A stretch of 12,746 bases of DNA from an uncultured Thermoproteales archaeon (GTDB lineage Archaea > Thermoproteota > Thermoprotei > Thermoproteales > Thermoproteaceae), in contig CAMLLK010000010.1 in NCBI GenBank assembly GCA_946480885.1, forward strand, positions 1-12,746, given 5' to 3'. The position numbers and the translations under genes are program-made. The notes beneath the pieces are model-generated. The model was not told the DNA's origin. It was given only the letters and a program-made list of their open reading frames with translations, and did not search any database. Every line of letters begins with the position of its first letter. Position 1 is the first letter of the stretch. Positions 1-6,324 of this stretch are shown here, piece after piece.

Positions 1-2
1 CC

Positions 3-491
3 TATCTGTCTTACGCAATTCTCCTCTTAGTCACTGGGCTACACCACTTAGACGGCCTAGCCGACGTTGCAGACGCCATGATGGTTAGAGATAGAGAGCG
101 GGCCCGTCGGGTTCTAGAAGATCCAAGGAAGGGCACAGCTGGGGTATTCGCAATAGTTGTCACAATATTAATAGCGGCGGGCTCCGCAGCAGATCCCCTA
201 CAGTTAGTCTGGGCCGAGGTGTTTTCTAAAGCGACTACGGTAGTCTTTGCCGCATTTAGTAAGCCATTTAAGCCTGGGATGGGGGAGGCATTTATAAACG
301 CGGCGAGGCGCCAGTGGCCCGCCGCCCTCCCCGCCTTAGCCACAGCTCTTTATATAAACCCGTCGGCTCTGGCGGCTTTTGTAATTACCGCTTTGTTGTA
401 CATAGCGGCGTATAGACATTTAGGCGGCGCAAACGGCGACGTCATGGGCTATTTATTAGAGATATCCCGTGTTCTATACATCGCAGTATAG
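3..491 (+). CDS. cobS: Adenosylcobinamide-GDP ribazoletransferase (cobalamin synthase), 5' partial
   Basis: Integral membrane enzyme that joins alpha-ribazole (or its phosphate) to adenosylcobinamide-GDP, the last assembly step of the nucleotide loop. The reading frame is open from base 3 to the TAG at 489-491, so the N-terminal part lies outside the window; about 162 residues are visible. The signature HHLDGLADVADA (about bases 42-77) is the Asp-rich metal/substrate site of the CobS family, followed by the family pattern DRERARRVLEDPRKGTAG. The rest is hydrophobic helices ending with LGGANGDVMGYLLEISR, which matches the conserved C-terminal GGxxGDxxG region of CobS. It is followed 30 nt later by cobT, the enzyme that prepares the ribazole phosphate it uses. 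An internal ATG at 78 is inside the conserved motif and is not the real start. Confidence 0.93.
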   Translation, partial: YLSYAILLLVTGLHHLDGLADVADAMMVRDRERARRVLEDPRKGTAGVFAIVVTILIAAGSAADPLQLVWAEVFSKATTVVFAAFSKPFKPGMGEAFINAARRQWPAALPALATALYINPSALAAFVITALLYIAAYRHLGGANGDVMGYLLEISRVLYIAV

Positions 492-492
492 A

Positions 493-500
493 TTTAAAAA
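493..500 (+). promoter_or_regulatory. TATA box for cobT
   Basis: TTTAAAAA lies between the cobS stop and cobT. Its centre is about 25 nt before the ATG at 522, the usual distance from an archaeal TATA box to the transcription start. This suggests a leaderless cobT transcript starting at or near that ATG, in addition to any read-through from cobS. Seen: the box and spacing. Inferred: promoter activity. Confidence 0.5.
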
Positions 501-521
501 GTGGTTTATAGTCCAATATTT

Positions 522-1535
522 ATGAAGTTGCCGAAGGCGTTGGCAATTGTAATAGGTACTACAGATATATCTCTTATACCTGGAGTCTCAGTGGCGGGGG
601 CGTCGCCGGAGTTGACTCACTACACCCCCGCGTTAGACGTAGAGTATTTACTCACGGGGCGGCCTCAGACGCTCGACGTAATTCCCATAACTCCCCAGGG
701 CGTGCCCACCCCCGCCTTAGTGACGCGGGCTGCGGCGTGGGACCTGCCTAAATTTATAATAAACGCCGGGGCTAGAGTTGTGCCAAAAATTCCGTATATA
801 GACCTAGGCGGCGAGCCCGGGAGAGACTTTAGAAAAGAGCCCGCCGTGAGTAAAGAGGCGGTGTTGAATATATATGAGAGAGGTCTACAACTTGGCCGCG
901 AGCTGGGGCGCCTAGGCGTTGTATACATAGGCGAGTCTATACCAGGCGGCACTACTACAGCTATGGCTATACTTGTGGCGCTGGGCTACGACGCCTGGGG
1001 CAAGACTAGCTCCGCCTCGCCGGAGAACCCAAAGGAGTTGAAAATGAGAGTGGTCAGAGAGGGATTAGAGAGGGCCGGGAGGCATTTCCAAAATCCACTC
1101 GACGCCGTGGCCGAGCTAGGCGACCCAGTGCACTTAGCCCTGGCGTCAATAGCTATTGGCGTCGTAGAGGCGGGGGGAGAGCCCTTCTTAGCAGGCGGTA
1201 CACAGATGGCAGCGGCTGCGGCGTTGTATAAGGCCCTGGGGGGAGACTTGTCAAAACTACACGTAGTCACCACCCGCTGGATTGTAGAAGACAGGTCTGC
1301 AGATTTCTACGGCTTGATGGAGTCCATAGGCGTTAGGAACATACACGTAGCAAATGTAAGTTTTGAAAAGGCTAGATACGAAGGCTTGAGGTTGTATGAG
1401 CGGGGTTTTGTAAAAGAGGGAGTGGCCATGGGCGGGGCGCTGTTTTATCTACAACTCCGCGGCGTAGATCCTCTCCCCCTCGTAGAGGCAGAGTATGAGA
1501 GAGTATGGAGGTACTTAGAGAAGGGGAGAGGGTAG
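522..1535 (+). CDS. cobT: Archaeal CobT: nicotinate-nucleotide--dimethylbenzimidazole phosphoribosyltransferase family
   Basis: Activates the lower-ligand base by transferring phosphoribose from nicotinate mononucleotide, giving alpha-ribazole phosphate or the equivalent for another base. The 337-residue product belongs to the archaeal branch of CobT. Recognisable motifs are GESIPGGTTTA (about residues 137-147) and FLAGGTQMAAAAA, the AGGTQM loop of CobT. The archaeal branch is roughly this long. I chose ATG 522 over the in-frame GTG at 501 because a TATA box at 493-500 would put the transcript start at 522, and because MKLPKALAIVIGTTD looks like a natural N-terminus. The 3' end overlaps cbiS by 31 nt. 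Which base is attached in this organism cannot be told from the sequence. Confidence 0.9.
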   Translation: MKLPKALAIVIGTTDISLIPGVSVAGASPELTHYTPALDVEYLLTGRPQTLDVIPITPQGVPTPALVTRAAAWDLPKFIINAGARVVPKIPYIDLGGEPGRDFRKEPAVSKEAVLNIYERGLQLGRELGRLGVVYIGESIPGGTTTAMAILVALGYDAWGKTSSASPENPKELKMRVVREGLERAGRHFQNPLDAVAELGDPVHLALASIAIGVVEAGGEPFLAGGTQMAAAAALYKALGGDLSKLHVVTTRWIVEDRSADFYGLMESIGVRNIHVANVSFEKARYEGLRLYERGFVKEGVAMGGALFYLQLRGVDPLPLVEAEYERVWRYLEKGRG

Positions 1536-2560
1536 TAGTTAGGCTGGGCCGGCCGCACCGCGTAGTGTCTACACTCCCCAACCCCACTTTAATTGACAAA
1601 GTAGTATTTGTACAAGTAGGTAGAGACTATAGCGGCTGTTATCTAGACACGGCTGTAGAAGTGCGGAGAGAACTTGGCGAAAGCACGGCGGTGTTTCTAA
1701 CCGCCGCCGATTTAAAAAAGGCGTTTGGAGTCGTAGAGGATGGAGGCCTTCGACTAGTGGGGTCTGTGTCGCTGAGCCCGCCCTCGTGTGTGGGGACTAT
1801 AAACTTGGCCCTATTTGTAGACCAGCCGCTCTCGACATGGGGGCTTGTAGACCTCTTGAGGACTGTGGCAGAGGCGAAGTGTATATCTGTAGTGAATAGG
1901 TTTTTGAAGTGTAGTGGCCGTAGGAGCCCGGGGACTGTCACAGACGCAATTCTAGTAGGCGCCCCCGCCGACGTGGAGGAGACAATACACTTCGCAGGTT
2001 TCGCCACTGAGGTCGGGAAGAGGGCCTCTAGGCTAGTGGAGAAGTTAATTACAGAGCTGGACCACTTCGACCTCTTTGAGAGAGCTCTGGGTGTCTCTAA
2101 GAGAGAGTTTGTAGAGGCCTTCGCCGAGTTGTTAAAAAAGGCGCCGCTCTCCGCCGCCCCGGAGGAGGCCCTCGTGGAGTTAGAGAAGTTTTTAAAAGAT
2201 CCAAACGTGTGGGCCATGGTGCTGGCGGCCTCTGAGCTAGACGCGCTCGGCGCGGCGGGGGCTATACCAGGCCTCTCTAGAGAGGAGTATGAAAGAGACA
2301 CAGTTCGGATTGTGGCAGATGAACTATTGGGTGTCTCACTCGCCGACTACCTCGGCGGCTTCAACGCAGTGTTGACTACCTACTGGGTAGAGAGAGTGAA
2401 AAAAGAGGGGGGGTTTAGAGAACTGCCCATGTTCTCAGACGACGTATTCTCAGCACTGCTGGCGGCTGTGTATTTAGAGTTGTACCAACGGAGAGTATGC
2501 TCTGGGCCGTCTTCGGCGGGGGGAAGGGGAAGACCTCTGCGGCGTGGGGGGTGGCTTTGA
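1505..2560 (+). CDS. cbiS: Bifunctional adenosylcobinamide amidohydrolase / alpha-ribazole-phosphate phosphatase
   Basis: Two-domain enzyme like CbiS described from Methanopyrus kandleri. Residues 1 to about 185 match CbiZ, which cuts the aminopropanol arm from adenosylcobinamide to give adenosylcobyric acid for salvage: VVSTLPNP near 20-27, TINLALFVDQPLS (98-110), AEAK (122-125), GTVTDAILVG (143-152) and FAGFATEVG (163-171). Residues about 190-335 match CobZ, a relative of the YutG/PgpA phosphatase-like family, which removes phosphate from alpha-ribazole phosphate: DELLGVSLADYLGGFNAVL (272-290) and FSDDVFSALLAAV (310-322). Salvage through CbiZ is expected where guanylylation relies on CobY, which has no cobinamide kinase activity; CobY is encoded at the other end of this window. 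The last 20 or so residues, rich in Gly and Arg, lie outside both domains and overlap the start of cobA in another frame. Confidence 0.88.
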   Translation: MEVLREGERVVVRLGRPHRVVSTLPNPTLIDKVVFVQVGRDYSGCYLDTAVEVRRELGESTAVFLTAADLKKAFGVVEDGGLRLVGSVSLSPPSCVGTINLALFVDQPLSTWGLVDLLRTVAEAKCISVVNRFLKCSGRRSPGTVTDAILVGAPADVEETIHFAGFATEVGKRASRLVEKLITELDHFDLFERALGVSKREFVEAFAELLKKAPLSAAPEEALVELEKFLKDPNVWAMVLAASELDALGAAGAIPGLSREEYERDTVRIVADELLGVSLADYLGGFNAVLTTYWVERVKKEGGFRELPMFSDDVFSALLAAVYLELYQRRVCSGPSSAGGRGRPLRRGGWL

Positions 2561-2961
2561 GGGCTTGGGGGCATGGAATGAGAGTGTTATACGCCGGCGT
2601 CATGAAAACTCCCATATACATGGGGGAGGAGGTGGGGGAGTACAAAGCCATGAGGAAGATGGGCGTCGACGTGGTCTACCTCACAGACTTTGGCAGGCCA
2701 GAAAAAGTCTTCTATTACGCCCTAGACGTGGGCGGTGAGTACGACGTAGTTATACTCGACGAGCTTCTATACGCAGTGAGACAAGGCTTCATACCCTCCG
2801 CAGAGCTCAAAAAGTTAAAAGACGTCAAAAACCACGTAGTCGCCACGGGGGGCTATTGGCAAGATGACTTTACCCACATATTCGACCTCGCCACAGAGAT
2901 GAGAGAAGTAAAGCACTACTTTAAGAAAGGGGTTTTGGCAATACGCGGAGTGGACTACTAA
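2497..2961 (+). CDS. cobA: ATP:corrinoid adenosyltransferase (CobA/CobO/BtuR family)
   Basis: Transfers adenosyl from ATP to Co(I) corrinoids, giving the adenosylated intermediates that CbiS, CobY and CobS use. The P-loop GGGKGKTSAAWG (residues 7-18) is the CobA form of Walker A (usually GNGKGKTTAAxG). An acidic strand VVILDELLYAV follows at about 80-92, and the C-terminus (129-154) has the family pattern TEMxxVKHxxxKGVxAxxGxxY. At 154 residues it is shorter than the usual 170-200, because it lacks the N-terminal extension before the P-loop. No in-frame upstream start gives a longer version. The gene begins 64 nt inside cbiS, in another frame, so translation is probably coupled. Confidence 0.9.
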   Translation: MLWAVFGGGKGKTSAAWGVALRAWGHGMRVLYAGVMKTPIYMGEEVGEYKAMRKMGVDVVYLTDFGRPEKVFYYALDVGGEYDVVILDELLYAVRQGFIPSAELKKLKDVKNHVVATGGYWQDDFTHIFDLATEMREVKHYFKKGVLAIRGVDY

Positions 2962-2965
2962 AAGT

Positions 2966-2972
2966 AAAAAAA
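2966..2972 (-). terminator. Oligo-T tract after the small - strand gene
   Basis: Seven consecutive T on the - strand, about 45 nt after the stop of the gene at 3016-3459 and just before the cobA stop of the opposite strand. Archaeal transcription often ends at such T tracts, so this is a plausible terminator for the - strand gene. The palindrome at 2972-2986 directly precedes it in that orientation. Confidence 0.35.
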
Positions 2973-2986
2973 TTAACAATGTTAAT
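2972..2986. repeat. 15-bp perfect palindrome, copy 1 (ATTAACA-A-TGTTAAT)
   Basis: Seven-base arms around a single central base match perfectly. The same palindrome, differing only at the central base, occurs at 3488-3502, so the two copies bracket the small gene at 3016-3459 with centres 516 bp apart. This copy lies in the convergent gap between cobA and that gene. It may be a distant operator half for looping, or part of the transcription end. Protein binding is an inference. Confidence 0.7.
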
Positions 2987-3000
2987 AACGATTTTCACCC

Positions 3001-3015
3001 AGGCCGGGCCGGCCT
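3001..3015. repeat. GC-rich 15-bp palindrome (AGGCCGG-G-CCGGCCT)
   Basis: Perfect 7+1+7 palindrome immediately after the stop codon of the - strand gene. In RNA it could fold as a five-pair stem with a five-base loop. On the - strand no T run follows directly; the nearest is about 30 nt on, at 2966-2972. It could help end or stabilise the transcript. Confidence 0.5.
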
Positions 3016-3459
3016 CTAGAGTAGAGACGAGCCCACTCTCCTAGCAGCCGCCTCTATAGATGACTCAACTTCGGCATTGCTTAAATATAGTATTCTCAAC
3101 GCCCAGGCTGCCAGCTGGGGGAGCTCTGCCTCCACGCCGTCTACATAACCCTCTACCAGTCGGCCCACGACTATTTTATAAGGCACAGCTCCCGACGAGG
3201 CGATTAAATACCTCATATAGCCAGGAGGTATAATATACGCCCGCGGGCGCTCTACACACGGCACCACCACTAGAGCAGTAAGCCCCCTGGCAAAGAATAA
3301 TAGACACCTAGGCTCTTCACAAAATTCATTATCTACAATAACCAAGACCTCGCCGAGTTGAGTTAACGACGCGGCGGCGCCGTATAGATTAAAGAACGTC
3401 AATAACTCCACCTCTTCTACCTCCTCCACAACGCCCGGCGCCCTACATAAATCAACCAT
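3016..3459 (-). CDS. Hypothetical protein of the cobalamin island (about 147 residues)
   Basis: I do not recognise this protein. It has 147 residues from the ATG at 3459, or 149 from the ATG at 3465. A TATA-like box at 3478-3485 is centred about 22 nt before 3459, a spacing also seen for cbiE, so 3459 is preferred. The protein is probably soluble, with alternating hydrophobic strands (EVLVIVDNEF, GLTALVVVPC, PYKIVVGRLV) and an amphipathic helical C-terminus. Four cysteines fall in short contexts (LCRAP near 5, FCEEPRC near 47-53, VPCVERP near 75) and could bind metal or form disulfides. There is no obvious helix-turn-helix or membrane segment. It stands alone between cobA, which converges on it, and a metal-binding protein gene, and has its own promoter with a palindrome immediately upstream. 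A role in metal or corrinoid homeostasis is only a guess from position. Confidence 0.75.
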   Translation of the reverse strand: MVDLCRAPGVVEEVEEVELLTFFNLYGAAASLTQLGEVLVIVDNEFCEEPRCLLFFARGLTALVVVPCVERPRAYIIPPGYMRYLIASSGAVPYKIVVGRLVEGYVDGVEAELPQLAAWALRILYLSNAEVESSIEAAARRVGSSLL

Positions 3460-3477
3460 GTACATACTCCGAAATGT

Positions 3478-3485
3478 CTTTATAA
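3478..3485 (-). promoter_or_regulatory. TATA-like box for the hypothetical gene
   Basis: On the - strand this reads TTATAAAG, centred about 22 nt before the ATG at 3459. The palindrome at 3488-3502 starts only 2 bp upstream, where TFB would contact the promoter, so a protein bound there should strongly affect initiation. The promoter call is inferred from position. Confidence 0.5.
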
Positions 3486-3487
3486 CA

Positions 3488-3502
3488 ATTAACAGTGTTA
3501 AT
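3488..3502. promoter_or_regulatory. 15-bp palindromic candidate operator, copy 2 (ATTAACA-G-TGTTAAT)
   Basis: Perfect 7+1+7 palindrome, identical to the copy at 2972-2986 except at the central base. It abuts the TATA box of the small - strand gene, a usual place for an archaeal repressor or activator site. Two identical perfect 14-base matches within 530 bp are very unlikely by chance. The form resembles the TTAAC-GTTAA operator of the zinc regulator AdcR of streptococci, but that is only similarity of pattern. Confidence 0.6.
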
Positions 3503-3560
3503 AGGTTCTATCTAAAAATGTTTTTTAAAAAATTCTAAATTTTCGCAGGAGCCAACTGGG

Positions 3561-3592
3561 AAAAAAGAAAAACCGGCGGGAGTGGAAAAAAA
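3561..3592 (-). terminator. T-rich terminator after the metal-binding protein gene
   Basis: Read on the - strand, the stop codon at 3593-3595 is followed directly by seven T (3592-3586), a short GC-rich stretch, then TTTTTCTTTTTT (3572-3561). Paired oligo-T tracts fit archaeal intrinsic termination and separate this gene from the next - strand promoter at 3478-3485. Confidence 0.55.
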
Positions 3593-4855
3593 CTATTTCT
3601 TTTTCCTACGGGTTATGAACAAGACACCAACTACTAAAGCCGCCAAGGCCGCCACCGCCACGGCCACCCACTGATTTAAAGAGTCCGCCGCCTGCTCCGC
3701 GCCGGCAGCTACACCCGTTGGAGGCTGTGTCGGCGTAGTTTCAGCGGCTGGCTGCACGGCGGCAGTCCTTACAGCCTTAGCAATTTCTTCACCTACTGTC
3801 TTCAACGCGGCGAGGTAACCACCTTGGTCTAGACCCACTACGATGGGCCGTACTTCTACGCCTGCCTCGGCGGCCTTTTTAGCAAAGTCTTCAGCCAAAC
3901 GCCTAGCTCTGTCGGCGGCGCCTCCGAATGCAAGTACTGGAGCCCCCTCTCTAGCGTATTGAATAGCTTTTCTTAAATCCTCAGGCGTGGGAGGCACCCC
4001 GGGCTCTTTAACAAATACAACTATGTCGTCAAAACCAAGCCAGTGTAAAATATACTGCGAAAGCGGCGTCAGCGCCACCGCCTTCCCTCTAAACTTCCCC
4101 CCGTAGGTGGCGTTAATTTTTTGAAACTCCTCAATAAACTTCGGGTCTGGACTCGTCTTCAAGTACCTAGCCACTAACTCAACGAGTTTAGCCACATTGG
4201 GGGGGTACGCGCCGTGTTCGTGCATATTGACGCCCCCGTGGTGGTGGTCATGATCGTGGTGGTGATCATGTTTGTGGTGGTCATGATCGTGGTGGTGATC
4301 ATGATCTTCGTCGTCTTCTTCATGTGGTTTTAATGTTACAACTTTTCCATCCCATGTTAGATATTTATTAAAGGTAGTGACGTCTAAATGCATGGCCTTT
4401 ATCTCCCCCCTAGCGGCCCTTTTTGCAATCTCTAGCTCAAACCTGACGTGCATAGAGTTTACAATTAAGTCCCCGGGCCCGAGCCCCATTAGTAATTGTA
4501 AATCGGCGGAGGTTAGTTGGTAATGATGTGGATCAATGCCGGGCGGTACTAGAAGTCTCACTTCCGCATGTGGAAAGGCTTCTCTCAACACTATGTGGTA
4601 GTGGGGGAAGGTGACCAATATCCTCGGCCTCTCTGTTCTTGTGTCGAGTCTATAGGCAGCCTCGGCCGAGAGGCTAATTCCGCCGCTGAGTGGAGAGGCT
4701 TTGTCTAGATTATACATATCTCTGTGGCAAGACTTCAGGTGTTCAAAATTGGAACTGCAACATACACCACTGAGGCCTTGACCCACAGTCAACACGCCTA
4801 GAGCTACAGTTGTCAAAGCCATAGCTACAACTACCCAGAGAACTCTGCCGTGCAT
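3593..4855 (-). CDS. ZnuA/TroA-like metal ABC transporter substrate-binding protein, His-rich, membrane-anchored
   Basis: Extracytoplasmic metal-capture protein of 420 residues. An N-terminal hydrophobic signal or anchor spans about 5-30, then a Cys-containing segment (C32, C33, C43). The TroA/ZnuA fold runs from about 77: ILVTFPHYH (79-87), VPPGIDPHHY (103-112, the GxDPHxY metal motif), LIVNSMHVRFE (130-140), and a late LDQGGY that would supply the acidic ligand. A His/Asp-rich loop at 178-214 is typical of ZnuA. A Thr/Pro/Ala linker leads to one C-terminal helix and RRKKK, which would tether it to the outer face of the membrane. No permease or ATPase genes accompany it here. The family usually binds Zn or Mn; in a B12 island with cbtAB, cobalt is possible but unproven. 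ATG 4855 is supported by a TATA box about 23-26 nt upstream. Confidence 0.85.
   Translation of the reverse strand: MHGRVLWVVVAMALTTVALGVLTVGQGLSGVCCSSNFEHLKSCHRDMYNLDKASPLSGGISLSAEAAYRLDTRTERPRILVTFPHYHIVLREAFPHAEVRLLVPPGIDPHHYQLTSADLQLLMGLGPGDLIVNSMHVRFELEIAKRAARGEIKAMHLDVTTFNKYLTWDGKVVTLKPHEEDDEDHDHHHDHDHHKHDHHHDHDHHHGGVNMHEHGAYPPNVAKLVELVARYLKTSPDPKFIEEFQKINATYGGKFRGKAVALTPLSQYILHWLGFDDIVVFVKEPGVPPTPEDLRKAIQYAREGAPVLAFGGAADRARRLAEDFAKKAAEAGVEVRPIVVGLDQGGYLAALKTVGEEIAKAVRTAAVQPAAETTPTQPPTGVAAGAEQAADSLNQWVAVAVAALAALVVGVLFITRRKKK
4241..4303 (-). repeat. 33-nt tandem duplication in the His-rich loop
   Basis: A 30-nt sequence at 4241-4270 recurs without change at 4274-4303, a period of 33 nt or 11 codons. 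It encodes two copies of an Asp/His unit (HDHHHDHDHH type) in the metal-binding loop. Identity at synonymous positions suggests a recent duplication, probably by slippage. Confidence 0.9.
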
Positions 4856-4871
4856 AGGCTTTTGTTGTTTT

Positions 4872-4884
4872 CTATTTTTAAATA
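4872..4884 (-). promoter_or_regulatory. TATA box of the metal-binding protein gene
   Basis: The - strand reads ATATTTAAAAATA, centred about 23 nt before the ATG at 4855. This fits a leaderless transcript and means the gene does not depend on the cbi operon that ends 84 bp upstream. The first TGTGCAC box (4886-4894) adjoins it on the upstream side. Confidence 0.6.
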
Positions 4885-4885
4885 T

Positions 4886-4937
4886 TGTGCACGGCGTTGC
4901 TAAAAATAAACTGTGTGCACAGGCTGCGTGTGCACGG
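4886..4937. promoter_or_regulatory. Three direct TGTGCAC(G/A)G boxes upstream of the metal-binding protein gene
   Basis: Nine-base boxes lie at 4886-4894, 4914-4922 and 4929-4937, all in the same orientation, spaced 28 and 15 bp apart. Each contains the palindromic core GTGCAC. The nearest one touches the TATA box at 4872-4884. GTGCAC otherwise appears only as scattered single copies inside genes (for example 1128 and 9819), so this cluster is unusual and looks like a multi-site operator. The binding protein is unknown. Confidence 0.5.
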
Positions 4938-4939
4938 AG

Positions 4940-5719
4940 CTAGCTCTCTCTGGCGGGTCTGTAGCTGTGGCTATGTCTGGGGTCATAGACGGCGCTTCTC
5001 GGCTTTTCTCTTGGAGCGACGGCCTCCCCTACAATTATCACAGCGTCTTTTACAATTCTCTCGGCCTTTACCTTTTCTACTATGTCGCTTAGAGTTCCTT
5101 TGACAACTTTTTGGTCTGGCCACGTGGCTTTATACACTACGGCGACAGGCGCGTCTGGGGGGAGCCCTCCCTCTATTAAATTCTGCACCACTTTGTCAAT
5201 GACGTGTACACCGGTGTATATAACCGCAGTGGCCCCCAGATCTCTTACGAACCGGGCGGCGTCGGTGAGACTCCCCCTCATGGGCACTCTATGAGAGGCT
5301 CTAGTTATAATCACGTGTTGAGCCTCACGTGGCACTGTCAGCTCAATCCTCAACACCGCCGCGGCGGCTAAGGCGGCTGTGACGCCGGGAACAATCTCGT
5401 ATGGTATGCCCAGCGCCTCTAGAGGAGCTATCTCTTCCCAAAGCGCTCCGTATATGGCGGGGTCGCCGGATTTTAGCCTAGCCACAAGCCTCCCTCTCAA
5501 CGCCTCCCGGACTAAAATATCTATAATTTCTTCAGTAGTCATCGTGGCGCTGTTATACACCTCGGCGTCTGGGCGAGCCCACTTTAACAATTCAGAATTT
5601 ACTAAAGACCCCGCGTAGACAACTACCTCCGCCTGTTGTAGATATCTCATCCCCTTGACAGTTATCAACTCGGGGTCCCCCGGCCCAGCCCCTATGAAGA
5701 CCACTTTACCTATGGCCAT
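4940..5719 (-). CDS. cbiF: Cobalt-precorrin-4 C11-methyltransferase
   Basis: SAM-dependent methylation of C11 of the cobalt-precorrin-4 ring (CbiF/CobM). The 259-residue protein has the tetrapyrrole methylase landmarks in order: IGAGPGDPELIT (9-20), KSGDPAIYGALWEE (83-96), VPGVTAALAAAA (110-121), then the CbiF-type ELTVP-QHVIITR-HRVP segment (126-146). The last 20 or so residues, rich in Arg, His and Ser, are probably a tail. It is the last gene of the - strand operon and overlaps cbiL by 10 nt. The visible T-rich stretch after it is weak, so read-through toward the next gene is possible. Its length is usual for the family. Confidence 0.95.
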   Translation of the reverse strand: MAIGKVVFIGAGPGDPELITVKGMRYLQQAEVVVYAGSLVNSELLKWARPDAEVYNSATMTTEEIIDILVREALRGRLVARLKSGDPAIYGALWEEIAPLEALGIPYEIVPGVTAALAAAAVLRIELTVPREAQHVIITRASHRVPMRGSLTDAARFVRDLGATAVIYTGVHVIDKVVQNLIEGGLPPDAPVAVVYKATWPDQKVVKGTLSDIVEKVKAERIVKDAVIIVGEAVAPREKPRSAVYDPRHSHSYRPARES

Positions 5720-6324
5720 ATGTATACAGTTGTGAAGTAATCACTCCATGATATATACGGCGCCACTACCTCCTCCTCTGTATAACACCGCCTCACCGCG
5801 GCGCCGCCTTTCTCTTTGAGAAGTGTGTTTATAAAGTCTATATTTGTGTTAGCCTTCACAACGACAACAGAGTCGAAGTATTGAGTCGCTAGTTTAATCA
5901 ACTCGACGCGCTCCGCCGGTATTATAGCCACGGCCTGCCCCTCTTGGGCCAACGCACGCCCCGTCTTTAAGACACATGATATAACTGCAGAGACTCCAGG
6001 TACGTACTCAACAGGCTCTTGTATATATCTAGAGAGTTTTGCAAACGTGCTATAGAGCCCGGGGTCGCCCAAAAGTGCGTACACCCGCTCCCCCCGCCCC
6101 CTCTCAATCGTCTTGGCCAACTGAGCCCAGTTCTTCTCGCCGCCCATCTCCACTTCAAGCTCCACCACCTCCCCACCTGTGTACCTCTCCACAATCCTCC
6201 TGGCAAGACCGGCCCCCCTCTTAGACTTTGGGACGTAGACTACGTCGGCTCTTTTTAAAACCTCGGCGGCGCGGATAGTCACTAAGTCCACGGACCCAGG
6301 TCCCAACCCCACTACTCTAAACAT
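5710..6324 (-). CDS. cbiL: Cobalt-factor II / precorrin-2 C20-methyltransferase
   Basis: Second methylation of the ring route: methylates C20 of cobalt-factor II. The 204-residue protein starts with VVGLGPGSVDLVTIRA (4-19), then LLGDPGLYSTF (84-94) and EYVPGVSAV (106-114). The CbiL-type stretch TGRALAQEGQAVAIIPA follows (121-137). It is a little shorter than the usual 220-240 residues, mostly in the region between the first and second motifs. The ATG at 6324 overlaps the cbiT stop by 8 nt, and the 3' end overlaps cbiF by 10 nt. Cobalt as the metal, rather than a metal-free substrate, is inferred from the presence of CbiX, CbiD and CbiG. Confidence 0.93.
   Translation of the reverse strand: MFRVVGLGPGSVDLVTIRAAEVLKRADVVYVPKSKRGAGLARRIVERYTGGEVVELEVEMGGEKNWAQLAKTIERGRGERVYALLGDPGLYSTFAKLSRYIQEPVEYVPGVSAVISCVLKTGRALAQEGQAVAIIPAERVELIKLATQYFDSVVVVKANTNIDFINTLLKEKGGAAVRRCYTEEEVVAPYISWSDYFTTVYIWP

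Noticed and set aside
1639..2301. Long antisense open frame opposite cbiS, and similar ones opposite other genes.
   Set aside because: They are Ser/Pro/Thr-rich shadows of real genes with no recognisable domains.
3016..3459. C-terminal part of the hypothetical protein resembles the end of PurE-type AIR carboxylases.
   Set aside because: Only a loose pattern (a VP-turn then an LAAWALRIL-type helix); the PurE N-terminal motifs and catalytic residues are not seen, so no family was assigned.
3521..3532. TTTTTTAAAAAA palindrome between the two - strand genes.
   Set aside because: Simple AT-run symmetry, about 66 nt from the nearest start, so not a convincing operator or TATA box.
4241..4303. Possible CRISPR-like array because of repeated 30-mers.
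   Set aside because: Only two copies, in frame, encoding a His/Asp loop, with no spacers of proper length.
4899..4912. T-rich stretch on the - strand as terminator after cbiF.
   Set aside because: T run is short and interrupted, and lies in the upstream region of the metal-binding protein gene; too weak to list.
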